64,000 nt of DNA. Source: DATFVA01 sp963743325 (GTDB taxonomy: Bacteria; Bacteroidota; Ignavibacteria; Ignavibacteriales; Ignavibacteriaceae). Below the pieces are notes generated by a model. It was given only the letters and a program-made list of their open reading frames with translations, was not told the origin of the DNA and did no database searches. Positions 24,273 to 33,006 of the stretch are shown here, piece after piece; within the stretch, counting starts at the first letter, position 1; every line of letters starts with the position of its first letter. A program made the position numbers and the translations under genes. The stretch is from contig CAVUOZ010000010.1 of the NCBI GenBank assembly GCA_963743325.1, positions 372,001 to 436,000 of the forward strand. The letters run 5' to 3'.

Positions 24273-24980
24273 ATGAAAAACGTAGTCACTTGTCCTAACT
24301 GCGGAACAGAAAATCCATTTTATAAATTTACGTGTTCAAACTGCAAAGCATATCTCCGGGATAAGATATTCAATCTTGATTTGTGGCAGCTAATAGGTAT
24401 GTTAATAGAAAGCCCGGTAAAAGCATTTAACCGGATAATACAATCCGAACATAAAAATTTCATAATTCTTATTGCGGTGCTTTATTCAATCAGGGCTTTT
24501 ATCAACTCAAGGTTTTTATCGATCTTCTTATCCGGCGAAAGTACACTAAGATTTGGTCTTGAAACGGAACTTTTAATTTCTGTCGGTGCAAGTGTAGTTA
24601 TAATCTGGATGTTTGCTTTTATCCTATTCATTGTCAATAAATTATCAGGTTTAAAAACCAGATTTAGAGATGATAATGCAGTTCTGACTTACTCGATTTT
24701 GCCGTATTCATTTGCTCTGATTGTATTATTCCCAATTGAGTTAATAATTTTCGGAGGGTATTTATTCTCAGATAATCCTTCTCCTTTTATTCTCAAACCC
24801 GCGATTGCCTATACTCTTTTGTCATTTGAAGGATTGTTAATTCTGTGGGGAATTTTTTTATCTATAACCGGCATCTATGCTCTCTCACGTAATGTAATAT
24901 ATGCCGTTATAATGGGTATTATATTTAATATTTATTTACTCGGTTTTCTGTTTGTGCTTTCAGTTATATTATTTAATTGA
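24273..24980 (+). CDS. Zinc-ribbon Yip1-like membrane protein
   Basis: 235 residues. An N-terminal zinc ribbon (CPNCGTENPFYKFTCSNC) is followed by a Yip1-type module with about five membrane helices; DNAVLTYSILPYSFALIVLFP is characteristic. No enzymatic function is known for bacterial members. It lies in a tight series with the DUF5683-like gene (1 nt gap) and argD. Confidence 0.8.
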   Translation: MKNVVTCPNCGTENPFYKFTCSNCKAYLRDKIFNLDLWQLIGMLIESPVKAFNRIIQSEHKNFIILIAVLYSIRAFINSRFLSIFLSGESTLRFGLETELLISVGASVVIIWMFAFILFIVNKLSGLKTRFRDDNAVLTYSILPYSFALIVLFPIELIIFGGYLFSDNPSPFILKPAIAYTLLSFEGLLILWGIFLSITGIYALSRNVIYAVIMGIIFNIYLLGFLFVLSVILFN

Positions 24981-24991
24981 TAAAAATTTAT

Positions 24992-26170
24992 ATGGAACCA
25001 GCAATACTTAATTTAGAGAAGGAACTTTTCCTTCACACCTATAACAGGCTTCCTATAGAAATCTCTCACGGAAGCGGAGTTAATTTAATAGATAAAGAAG
25101 GAAACAGATATCTTGATTTTTTTTCCGGGCTTGCAGTAAATGCTCTTGGTTATTCACATCCCAAAATAGTTCAGGCTGTTTGTACCCAGATACAGAAGTT
25201 TGCACATCTTTCAAATAATTATATAACTGACGTTCAAATCGAATTTACTGAACTTCTTTTGAAATATTCCGGGATGTCCAAAGCATTTTTAACTAACAGT
25301 GGAACAGAGTCTGTCGAAGGAACTTTAAAACTTTTAAGAAAACACTATGGTCCTGATAAGACAATATATTCACTAACAGGTTCCTTTCACGGGAGAACTT
25401 ACGGGGCGGTTACTTTGACGGGAAAGGAAAAATATACCAATGGATTCGCACCTCTTCTGCCTGGAATTGATCATATAAATTTTAATAATGTAAGTGATCT
25501 CACAAGAAAGATCGGGAAAAACACGGCCGCCGTTTTTGTAGAGTTCATACAGGGGGAGGGCGGAATAAATGTTGTTTCAGAAGAATTTGCACAGGAACTT
25601 ATAAATCTTAGAAATGAATTCGATTTTGCTATAGTCTCAGATGAAATTCAATCAGGTATTGGCCGAACCGGGAAACCCTTTGCCTGCAACCATCATAATA
25701 TTAAACCTGATATAATTGTATCCGCGAAAGCTATCGGAGGAGGACTTCCGCTGGGAGCGATTTTAGTCTCAGAAAAATTTGACAATGTTTTTACTCCCGG
25801 AATCCATGGAACAACTTTCGGGGGAAATCCTGTATGCTGTGCAGCCGGAAAAGTCGTGCTCGAAGAGGTTTTTGAAAACGGTTTAATGGATAAAGTATAT
25901 GAACTGGGTAATTACCTGTCCAATCAGCTCGGGGAAATAAAACTTATGTTTCCTGAAGATATAAATGAAATCAGGGGAAAGGGATTTATGCAGGGTATAG
26001 AGTTAAATTATCCGGGCAATGATATTGTTAAGAAAATGAGAGAAAGAAAGGTTCTCACAAACTGTACGAATAATACGGTCCTCCGTCTGCTTCCGCCGTT
26101 GATTTCTGAGAAAAATGATATAGATTTTTTCCTGTATAATTTACACGAGGTAATGAAGAATAAATATTGA
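24992..26170 (+). CDS. argD: Acetylornithine-type class III aminotransferase
   Basis: 392-residue PLP enzyme. Motifs: NSGTESVEGTLKLLRKHYG, GSFHGRTYGAVTLTG, SDEIQSGIGRTGKPFA (Asp binding PLP) and SAKAIGGGLPLGA (Schiff-base Lys). The best fit is acetylornithine or succinyl-diaminopimelate aminotransferase (ArgD). No other arginine gene is adjacent, so a different omega-amino substrate is possible. A TTG at 24977 is open in frame, but ATG 24992 gives the family's usual length. It overlaps nadB by 4 nt. Confidence 0.85.
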   Translation: MEPAILNLEKELFLHTYNRLPIEISHGSGVNLIDKEGNRYLDFFSGLAVNALGYSHPKIVQAVCTQIQKFAHLSNNYITDVQIEFTELLLKYSGMSKAFLTNSGTESVEGTLKLLRKHYGPDKTIYSLTGSFHGRTYGAVTLTGKEKYTNGFAPLLPGIDHINFNNVSDLTRKIGKNTAAVFVEFIQGEGGINVVSEEFAQELINLRNEFDFAIVSDEIQSGIGRTGKPFACNHHNIKPDIIVSAKAIGGGLPLGAILVSEKFDNVFTPGIHGTTFGGNPVCCAAGKVVLEEVFENGLMDKVYELGNYLSNQLGEIKLMFPEDINEIRGKGFMQGIELNYPGNDIVKKMRERKVLTNCTNNTVLRLLPPLISEKNDIDFFLYNLHEVMKNKY

Positions 26171-27786
26171 AAACAGATGTATTAATAATTGGAAGCGGTA
26201 TTGCAGGACTTTTTGCTGCATTAAAGATCTCAGAATATGCTGATGTCATAATTGCCACTAAGAAGAACAAATCTGAATCGAACACTAACTATGCACAGGG
26301 CGGAATAGCTAGTGTAATGGATGCTCATGATACATTCGAAAAACATATTGAAGATACACTGATTGCCGGAGCAGGACTTTGCAACAAAAAAGCCGTTGAA
26401 ATTACTGTAACAGAAGGTCCTGACAGGATTTTTGACCTGGTGGATATTGGAACAAGGTTTACTAAGAAACATGGGAAATTCGATCTCGCTAAAGAAGGTG
26501 GACATTCTATGGCAAGAATACTTCATGCCAAAGACCTTACTGGACAGGAGATAGAACGCGCTTTAATCGATGCGGTAAATGAAAAGAGCAATATAAGAGT
26601 CCTTGAAAATGCTGTAGCCATAGATCTTATAACTGAGCATAATGTTCTTCAGTTAAAAAATAAAATCCTTGCTAACCGGAACTGCTGGGGAGCCTATATT
26701 CTGGATTGTAAAACTAACAAAGTCTTTCGTGTAACTTCAAAGGCTACTATCATTGCTACGGGCGGACTTGGCCAGGTTTACCTTCATACAACAAATCCGC
26801 TTATTGCCACAGGTGATGGATTTGCAATGGCATACAGGGCCGGAGCAAAAATGGGAAATATGGAATTTGTACAGTTTCATCCAACATCCCTTTACAAACA
26901 GGGACTGCTTAATGATAAGGATCAGCCTTCCTTCTTAATTTCTGAGGCTGTCAGAGGATTCGGAGCAAAACTCCGGCTTAAATCGGGTCAACCATTTATG
27001 GAAAATTATGACGATAGAAAAGAACTCGCTCCGAGGGATATAGTTGCAAGAGCCATTGATAATGAACTGAAGAAAAGCGGAGCAGATTTTGTTTACCTCG
27101 ATATTACGCATAAAAAGGGTAGCGATATAATCGATCATTTCCCTCACATATATAATACATGTCTGAGTTACGGAATTGATATTACAAAGGATTTCATCCC
27201 TGTCGTTCCGGCAGCACACTATGCCTGCGGCGGAATTGTAGTAGATGAATTCTCAAGGGCATCGTTAAACGGGCTTTATGCCTGCGGTGAGGTTTCAATG
27301 ACCGGCTTGCACGGGGCGAACCGCCTGGCAAGCAATTCATTACTCGAAGCAGTGGTGTATGCATACCGTGCTTCAAATGACCTGAAAGATTTCATAAATG
27401 ATTATGACAGGCTTATTCCTGATGTGCCTGACTGGGACGATATAGGAACATTAAGTTCCGATGAAAAGATTCTTATCACCAACTCATTCAGAGAGGTGAA
27501 AGAAATCATGTGGAACTATGTAGGTATTGTCCGTTCAGATCTCAGGCTCGAGAGAGCCAGAAAACGGATACACACCTTGTTCGAAGAGACCGAATCCTTC
27601 TATAAAAAAACGAAAGTATTTGAAGAAATCCTGGAAGTTAGAAATATAATAACCTGCTCCCATATTATAATCAAATCTGCGGGTATCAGAAAAGAAAGCA
27701 GGGGATTGCACTACACACTTAATTATCCTGAGCCTGATAATTCAAAGAAACCTTCTAATACTTATATCCAGAACAGGCATATTTAA
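26167..27786 (+). CDS. nadB: L-aspartate oxidase
   Basis: 539-residue FAD enzyme oxidising L-aspartate to iminoaspartate, first step of NAD synthesis. It opens with DVLIIGSGIAGLFAAL (FAD dinucleotide fold), then NTNYAQGGIASV, HSMARILHAKDLTG, RDIVARAID and PAAHYACGGIVVDEFS, and ends with the fumarate-reductase-type helical domain. The start is TTG 26167, overlapping argD's stop as TTGA; no ATG is available before the FAD motif. nadA and nadC are not nearby. It is convergent with ppx, the stop codons sharing 4 nt. Confidence 0.95.
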   Translation: MKTDVLIIGSGIAGLFAALKISEYADVIIATKKNKSESNTNYAQGGIASVMDAHDTFEKHIEDTLIAGAGLCNKKAVEITVTEGPDRIFDLVDIGTRFTKKHGKFDLAKEGGHSMARILHAKDLTGQEIERALIDAVNEKSNIRVLENAVAIDLITEHNVLQLKNKILANRNCWGAYILDCKTNKVFRVTSKATIIATGGLGQVYLHTTNPLIATGDGFAMAYRAGAKMGNMEFVQFHPTSLYKQGLLNDKDQPSFLISEAVRGFGAKLRLKSGQPFMENYDDRKELAPRDIVARAIDNELKKSGADFVYLDITHKKGSDIIDHFPHIYNTCLSYGIDITKDFIPVVPAAHYACGGIVVDEFSRASLNGLYACGEVSMTGLHGANRLASNSLLEAVVYAYRASNDLKDFINDYDRLIPDVPDWDDIGTLSSDEKILITNSFREVKEIMWNYVGIVRSDLRLERARKRIHTLFEETESFYKKTKVFEEILEVRNIITCSHIIIKSAGIRKESRGLHYTLNYPEPDNSKKPSNTYIQNRHI

Positions 27787-28706
27787 CGTGCTTGTCTAAG
27801 ATATTGAATTACCGCCCCATAACGAATTCCCCTTGTACTAACTATAACTTCCGGTATTTTTAATATATTCATTAAATATAACAGGATGGAAGTACCACTT
27901 AATATTAAATCTTCACGATTTTTAATTAAAAGCGGATACATGTCTAATAGTTCAGCAGGAGTAAATTTTGAAAGGTATCTAAATAGTTCCAATATATTAT
28001 TTTTCGATAGAATAAATCCCTCTATTTCATGTTCATCATATTCGCGCATTCCTTTATAAATACTCGTCAGGGTTACCGGTGTTCCTGCAAGAGCAAGAGT
28101 TTTTGCCGGAGCATACAGAAGTTCCGGGAGCATGAGAAACTCATTTTTGAATTTTCTTCCTAACAAAGCTGTTTTTAATTCCAGAGATTCATTTTTGTTA
28201 GAATATTTTTCAGATAAGGAAACCACCCCGATATCAAAGCTTCTTCTAAACTGATTTTTTTTGTCATTGCCGTAAATAATTTCCGTACTTCCTCCGCCAA
28301 TATCTATAACGAGACGATTCTCGTCAGACTTTCCATAATCACTGGTTCCCAGAAAAGCGAGTTCAGCTTCATCCTCACCGGTTAATACTCTTAATTCACT
28401 TTGGAACTTAGTTTCAATTTTGGACTTTAATACACTTCCATTACTTGATTTCCTGAATGCACTCGTCCCTGAGATTAATATCTTGTCACAGCCATAATTC
28501 TGTATAAGATTAAAATACTCCCTCAGGACGGATAAAAGGCGACTGGAGGATTGATCATTTATCATTCCGGTCTGTGTAAGTCCTTCGGAAATCCGGGGAA
28601 TTCTTTGCACATCTTTCAGAGGATTTATTTTTTCTGTACCCGGCTCAACTTCAGCTATCAGCATAAGTACTGTATTCGAGCCGATGTCAATTGAAGCAAT
28701 AATCAT
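27783..28706 (-). CDS. ppx: Ppx/GppA family exopolyphosphatase
   Basis: 307-residue ASKHA-fold phosphatase of polyphosphate or pppGpp. IASIDIGSNTVLMLIAEV (phosphate 1 loop), SGTSAFRKSSNG, VLTGEDEAELAFLG, LVIDIGGGSTEII (phosphate 2) and LALAGTPVTL are present. It is the short form lacking the C-terminal HD-like domain of E. coli Ppx, so exopolyphosphatase or GppA activity cannot be told apart. It is monocistronic on minus, divergent from the membrane protein at 28754. Confidence 0.9.
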   Translation of the reverse strand: MIIASIDIGSNTVLMLIAEVEPGTEKINPLKDVQRIPRISEGLTQTGMINDQSSSRLLSVLREYFNLIQNYGCDKILISGTSAFRKSSNGSVLKSKIETKFQSELRVLTGEDEAELAFLGTSDYGKSDENRLVIDIGGGSTEIIYGNDKKNQFRRSFDIGVVSLSEKYSNKNESLELKTALLGRKFKNEFLMLPELLYAPAKTLALAGTPVTLTSIYKGMREYDEHEIEGFILSKNNILELFRYLSKFTPAELLDMYPLLIKNREDLILSGTSILLYLMNILKIPEVIVSTRGIRYGAVIQYLRQAR

Positions 28707-28753
28707 AATTCAAATAATTTTAGTATTTTAATTTTCTACAATTTCAAATTTTG

Positions 28754-29272
28754 ATGAAAAAGATAAGTAAAATTTCTGCTTCTTTTCTAACTATTGCTTC
28801 CATTGCGTGTATTTTCTGGATGGGAAGTTATCTCCTTAGAATGTTTTTAACTTATCAGCTGTTTGATGAAACCATAACATCCTACAAGCCCTATGTTAAT
28901 GACCAGAATATGAGTGGAATATTAATTACTTTAAATCCGGCGTTAGTTACCACATTCGTTGTATTTATTGTCTTTCTAATATTTTATTTTTTGTTTCTAT
29001 TCACTTCGGGATTAAATCTAAGGAAGAACGGATGGCTCTTTATTATAACGATAATTGTATTAGTAACTGCCCCGTTTGAAATATACCTGATGACAATTGA
29101 TTACCAGATTTTTTCAAGGGTGAATACCGGTGTATTTCAGTCCAGCGAGGTAATTTTACTTGTTATGAAAAGATTAAAAAAACTGAGCAGTTTTCCATTA
29201 ATTGAATTACTAAGCTATTGTGCAGTTGTTTTTCTTGCGATCTTCAAACCAATGACCCGGGAAGATTTATAA
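28754..29272 (+). CDS. Four-helix membrane protein, unrecognised
   Basis: 172 residues with four predicted membrane helices and an extracytoplasmic loop containing YQLFDETITSYKPYVN. No family recognised. It heads an operon with the small gene at 29273, aroQ, and the HAD gene, all overlapping or abutting. ATG 28754 is preferred to the TTG immediately before it. Confidence 0.65.
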   Translation: MKKISKISASFLTIASIACIFWMGSYLLRMFLTYQLFDETITSYKPYVNDQNMSGILITLNPALVTTFVVFIVFLIFYFLFLFTSGLNLRKNGWLFIITIIVLVTAPFEIYLMTIDYQIFSRVNTGVFQSSEVILLVMKRLKKLSSFPLIELLSYCAVVFLAIFKPMTREDL

Positions 29273-29545
29273 ATGAAAATAAAAGAAAAAGAATTTGAAG
29301 AAATAATGCAGGATCTTAAAGCTCTTGCTCTGCAGCTTGGTGCGGAGGTTAGATTTGAAAAAGGAGATTTTAAGGGCGGGTACTGCCTGTTGAAAGAAAA
29401 CAAGGTGATTGTTATAAATAAGATGATGAACCTTCAGCGAAAAGTAATGATTCTGTCAGCCGCGCTTAAGGAACTAGGGATTGACCGGATCTATCTTAAT
29501 CCAAGGATGAGAGAAATAATTGATGAAATGGCAGAGATGAAATGA
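29273..29545 (+). CDS. Small conserved-looking cytoplasmic protein
   Basis: 90 residues: an amphipathic helix (EFEEIMQDLKALALQLG), a short beta region VRFEKGDFKGGYCLLKENKVIVINK and a C-terminal helix. The GGYC...N..I.INK strand pattern is reminiscent of a single-domain metalloprotease-like or nucleotide-binding fold, but I cannot assign it. It starts right after the preceding stop codon and overlaps aroQ by 4 nt (ATGA), so it is certainly translated if aroQ is. Confidence 0.7.
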   Translation: MKIKEKEFEEIMQDLKALALQLGAEVRFEKGDFKGGYCLLKENKVIVINKMMNLQRKVMILSAALKELGIDRIYLNPRMREIIDEMAEMK

Positions 29546-29985
29546 GAATATCAGTTATCAATGGACCAAACCTTAGTCTCCTGGGTAAAAGAGATAAAAA
29601 TCTTTACGGACAGTTATCCCTTAATGATATACTGAAAAACTTAAAGCTGCAATTTTCAGACATCGGGTTTGACTTCTACCAGAGCAACGTTGAGGGTGAG
29701 ATCATAAATAAAATTCAATCACTGGCAAAGGATTTTGAGGGGCTCATTATAAATCCAGGCGGATACGCCCATACATCCGTAGCAATTAAAGATGCACTTT
29801 CAGATTTAAATATTCCCAAAATAGAAGTTCATCTTTCCAATTTAGCTGCTAGAGAAGATTACAGGCAAAATCTTTTAACTGCTTCTGTATGCAATGGTTA
29901 TATAAGTGGTTTTAAAGAAAAAAGTTATTATGCTGCTGTTTTTCTTTTGAAGAGTATTATTGCGGAAAAAGGAGGCAAAAATTGA
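29542..29985 (+). CDS. aroQ: Type II 3-dehydroquinate dehydratase
   Basis: 147-residue shikimate pathway enzyme converting 3-dehydroquinate to 3-dehydroshikimate. NGPNLSLLGKRDKNLYG carries the catalytic Arg and Tyr, NPGGYAHTSVAIKDAL the substrate loop, and EVHLSNLAAREDYR the His and Arg. Compared with most members, NLNLLG has Ser in place of the second Asn, and the C-terminal VAxG.I.GFG region is altered to SVCNGYISGF. It overlaps the genes on both sides. Confidence 0.94.
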   Translation: MRISVINGPNLSLLGKRDKNLYGQLSLNDILKNLKLQFSDIGFDFYQSNVEGEIINKIQSLAKDFEGLIINPGGYAHTSVAIKDALSDLNIPKIEVHLSNLAAREDYRQNLLTASVCNGYISGFKEKSYYAAVFLLKSIIAEKGGKN

Positions 29986-30665
29986 TCCGTGCAGTAATAT
30001 TCGATCTTGATAATACACTTGTCGATTTTATGAAGATGAAAAGAAGAGCTATTGAGGAGGCTGTTCCGGCGATGATTGATGCAGGACTTCAGTTATCGGC
30101 CGAAGAATCGAATAAAATAATAAATGAAATATATAAAGAACAGGGGATTGAATATCAGCAGGTTTTTGATGCTTTCCTGCAAAGGGTATTAAAAAAGGTC
30201 GATTACAAGATACTTTCAGCGGGTATAGTAGCATACAGAAGAGCCAGAGAAGCTGCCCTCATTCCATATCCTCATGTTTATTCTACACTGAACAAACTTC
30301 TTAAACTAGGCATTAAAATGGGCATAGTCTCTGATGCACCGGCGAAGGAAGCCTGGCTAAGACTGGCTTATCTGAATTTCCACCATATAGTTGATGCTGT
30401 AGTAACTTTTGAAGATACCGGAAAGAGAAAACCTCATTCCGCACCGTTTTTAGCTATATTGAGCAAGCTTGACGTTAAACCGGATGAAGCAATAATGGTA
30501 GGGGATTGGGTTGAGAGGGATATTATAGGAGCTGAAAAAATAGGAATGAAAACGGCTTTTGCCAGGTACGGAGACACATTCGATACGAAATCACATAATG
30601 CAGATTATGAATTAATTGACATTAATGAGCTTATAGATATCGTTATAAAAGAAAACAAATTATAG
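29982..30665 (+). CDS. HAD-superfamily hydrolase
   Basis: 227-residue HAD phosphatase, YjjG/PhnX-like subtype: IFDLDNTLVDF (nucleophile Asp), an alpha-helical cap (about 18-95), MGIVSDAP (motif II), KRKPHSAPF (motif III Lys) and MVGDWVERDIIGAEKIGM (motif IV). The substrate is unknown. The start is TTG 29982, strongly supported by AAAGGAGG 6 nt upstream inside aroQ. Last gene of the operon from 28754. Confidence 0.88.
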   Translation: MIRAVIFDLDNTLVDFMKMKRRAIEEAVPAMIDAGLQLSAEESNKIINEIYKEQGIEYQQVFDAFLQRVLKKVDYKILSAGIVAYRRAREAALIPYPHVYSTLNKLLKLGIKMGIVSDAPAKEAWLRLAYLNFHHIVDAVVTFEDTGKRKPHSAPFLAILSKLDVKPDEAIMVGDWVERDIIGAEKIGMKTAFARYGDTFDTKSHNADYELIDINELIDIVIKENKL

Positions 30666-30704
30666 GTTTTGTCTAAAGTTAATAATTATTTACAGGCTCT
30701 GATC

Positions 30705-30735
30705 TTGCGAATATCAATCCGATTATTTATTTTTC
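30705..30735 (+). promoter_or_regulatory. Promoter of merR-type gene
   Basis: TTG (30705-30707), 20 nt, TATTTTTC (30728-30735). The predicted leader is short, with GAGGAAG (30744-30750) before the ATG at 30759. Confidence 0.4.
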
Positions 30736-30758
30736 TTTAAACTGAGGAAGTAAATAAT

Positions 30759-31148
30759 ATGAAAAACCTTGCTATTAAAAAGTTATATTACTCAATCAGT
30801 GAAGTAAGTAAGATAACCGAAATAGAGCAATACGTTCTCAGGTACTGGGAAACCGAGTTTGAACAGCTTAAACCACAGAAGAACAGGGCAGGTAACAGAA
30901 TATATACAAATAAAGATATCCAGCTCATTCTTCATATTAAAACACTGTTGAGAGAAAAAAAATATACTATTGAAGGGGCAAAGAAGATACTCGACGATTA
31001 TTCACCGGACCAGGGTATAGCCATTAATGAACAGGAATCAATTGATAAGGAAGAAAGTTATCCCGAGACAAGAAAAGAAAAGCCGACTTTAAAAAAAGAC
31101 CTTGAAGAAATCAAAAGTATTTTAGAATTTGTACTTGAGAAATTATAA
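30759..31148 (+). CDS. MerR-family transcriptional regulator
   Basis: 129 residues. The N-terminal winged helix KLYYSISEVSKITEIEQYVLRYWETEF...AGNRIYTNKDI is a standard MerR DNA-binding domain of the HspR/Mrr-like subgroup. The C-terminus is a short acidic linker and a dimerisation helix (LEEIKSILEFVLEKL) without metal-binding cysteines. Target genes are not evident. It is followed 5 nt later by tRNA-Pro, which probably shares its transcript. Confidence 0.88.
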   Translation: MKNLAIKKLYYSISEVSKITEIEQYVLRYWETEFEQLKPQKNRAGNRIYTNKDIQLILHIKTLLREKKYTIEGAKKILDDYSPDQGIAINEQESIDKEESYPETRKEKPTLKKDLEEIKSILEFVLEKL

Positions 31149-31153
31149 TATAT

Positions 31154-31227
31154 CGGAACGTGGCGCAGCCCGGTAGCGTACCTGAATGGGGTTCAGGTGG
31201 TCGTGGGTTCAAATCCCACCGTTCCGA
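31154..31227 (+). tRNA. tRNA-Pro (anticodon GGG)
   Basis: A 74-nt cloverleaf. Acceptor arms CGGAACG (31154-31160) and CGTTCCG (31220-31226) are fully paired; the anticodon stem is CCTGA/TCAGG with loop ATGGGGT, anticodon GGG at 31188-31190; the T-stem is GTGGG/CCCAC with TTCAAAT loop. CCA is not encoded. It begins 5 nt after the MerR gene. Confidence 0.96.
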
Positions 31228-31233
31228 CTCATT

Positions 31234-31263
31234 AAAAGCCTTGCACAGGCTTTTATTTTTTTA
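31234..31263 (+). terminator. Terminator after tRNA-Pro
   Basis: AAAAGCCT (31234-31241) and AGGCTTTT (31247-31254), 5-nt loop, then a long T-run. Confidence 0.9.
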
Positions 31264-31440
31264 AAGGACCCTGCCATAATGATCCATCCACGAAGAAAAA
31301 CCCTGTTCATAGGAGAAAAGAGTATACAATAATCGCTGCAGATTTTTCTGGAAAAAAATCTTTAGCAAGATTCCGCCACCTCGACTTTTTCCCAATTAAA
31401 TACATATAAGCGGGTACTTTAAATAGTACCTTTTTTATTT
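31264..31440 (+). ncRNA. Candidate small RNA ending in orphan terminator
   Basis: A second textbook terminator (GGTACT 31413-31418, AGTACC 31425-31430, six T residues) lies 150 nt after the tRNA terminator, with no ORF between them. Something must be transcribed from this stretch or read through from the tRNA. It also contains an AGATTTTT/AAAAAATCT pairing possibility (31338-31362). I match it to no known RNA family. Confidence 0.3.
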
Positions 31441-31524
31441 TTAAATATCCGTCTATTTTTCTTATAAAATTTTGAATAATTGATTAAATTTGCACTTTCC
31501 TCTAATAAATAGGTTAAGAAATTA

Positions 31525-33006
31525 ATGATCATTGAAACGGATAAACCGAAATGTTTTTGCGGCGTTGTTGGTATTTATGGAACCGAAAATGCTTCCCTGA
31601 ATACTTATTATGCTTTGCATGCTCTACAACACAGGGGACAGGAAGCCTGCGGAATTGTTACTCAATCGATAAATCATAACGATCATTCGGTATTTAATAT
31701 TCATAAAGGCGAAGGACTTGTTTCAGAAGTTTTTGCTGATTCTACAATATTTAAGAATATACTCCCCGGAAGTAAAGCAATCGGTCATAACCGTTATTCA
31801 ACAACAGGATCATCAAAATCAATTAAAAATATTCAGCCCTTCGTAGTCAATTACAGAATGGGCAACCTTGCCGTTGCGCATAACGGAAACCTTACCAATG
31901 CAAATGAACTCAGGAAAGAACTTGTAAATGAAGGTGCAATATTTCAGACCACCAGCGATACTGAAGTAATCCTTCACCTGATAGCCAGGAGTAAACTCAA
32001 TAACCAGGTTGATCAGATAAAAGAAGCACTGCAGAAACTTGAGGGTGCTTACTGTCTGACTATTTTAACTGATGATAAACTTATCGCAGCCAGAGATCCT
32101 TATGGGTTCAGACCTTTATCTATAGCCAAATTGAATAATGCATTTGTTGTTGCATCTGAAACCTGTGCATTCGACCTGCTCACAGCAAACTTTCTGAGAG
32201 AGGTGGAACCAGGTGAGCTGATCGTTATTGATGAAGAGGCTTACCAGAATGATGATATAAAATCCGTTCGGATCAAACCGGAACTTTATCCTATGAAACA
32301 CTGCATCTTCGAGTATATATATTTCTCACGGCCTGATAGCTTTATATTCGGACACAATGTTGATAAAATGAGAAGGAGACTTGGAAAGATTCTCGCAAAG
32401 AAATACCCTGTGAGCGATAAAGACGGTGAGAAAGTGATTGTTATAAGTGTACCGGATAGTTCAAACACCACTGCACTTGGATATCAGAGTCAGCTTGAAA
32501 AACAGGGAATAAATTCCAAGCTTGAAATCGGACTGATAAGGAGCCATTACATTGGCAGAACTTTCATTCAGCCGGGACAGGAAAAGCGTGAGCTCGGTGT
32601 AAGATTTAAATTTAATACGGTTAAAGGTGTGCTGGAGGGACGAACCGTAGTAATGGTGGATGATTCAATCGTAAGAGGCACAACTTCAAAACAGCTTGTG
32701 AACCTTATCAAAGAGGCTAATCCTAAAGAAATCCATATCAGGATTTCTTCATCGCCTATTAAGCATCCATGTTTTTATGGAATGGACTTTCCGAGCAGGG
32801 AGGAATTAATTGCAAACCAGATGCACGGAAATATTAAAGAAATCCAGAAGTATCTTGATGTTGACAGCCTTGAATACATGACAATCGATGAAATGTTAGA
32901 AGCAGTTTCGGAAGCAGACTCTGAAAATTTCTGCACAGCCTGTTTCTCAGGCGAATATCCAACAATCGTTGATACTAACTTTAAAAAGGAAATATATGAA
33001 TTATAA
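31525..33006 (+). CDS. purF: Amidophosphoribosyltransferase
   Basis: 493-residue enzyme for the first committed step of purine synthesis (PRPP plus glutamine to phosphoribosylamine). A short propeptide (MIIETDKPKCF) is removed to expose Cys12 in CGVVGIYG, the Ntn glutaminase nucleophile. HRGQEACGI, GHNRYSTTGS and HNGNL follow. The PRTase domain has VVMVDDSIVRGTTS, the PRPP loop. An AT-rich TTG/TAATAA pair just upstream gives only a very short leader. It overlaps the next gene by 11 nt. Confidence 0.96.
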   Translation: MIIETDKPKCFCGVVGIYGTENASLNTYYALHALQHRGQEACGIVTQSINHNDHSVFNIHKGEGLVSEVFADSTIFKNILPGSKAIGHNRYSTTGSSKSIKNIQPFVVNYRMGNLAVAHNGNLTNANELRKELVNEGAIFQTTSDTEVILHLIARSKLNNQVDQIKEALQKLEGAYCLTILTDDKLIAARDPYGFRPLSIAKLNNAFVVASETCAFDLLTANFLREVEPGELIVIDEEAYQNDDIKSVRIKPELYPMKHCIFEYIYFSRPDSFIFGHNVDKMRRRLGKILAKKYPVSDKDGEKVIVISVPDSSNTTALGYQSQLEKQGINSKLEIGLIRSHYIGRTFIQPGQEKRELGVRFKFNTVKGVLEGRTVVMVDDSIVRGTTSKQLVNLIKEANPKEIHIRISSSPIKHPCFYGMDFPSREELIANQMHGNIKEIQKYLDVDSLEYMTIDEMLEAVSEADSENFCTACFSGEYPTIVDTNFKKEIYEL

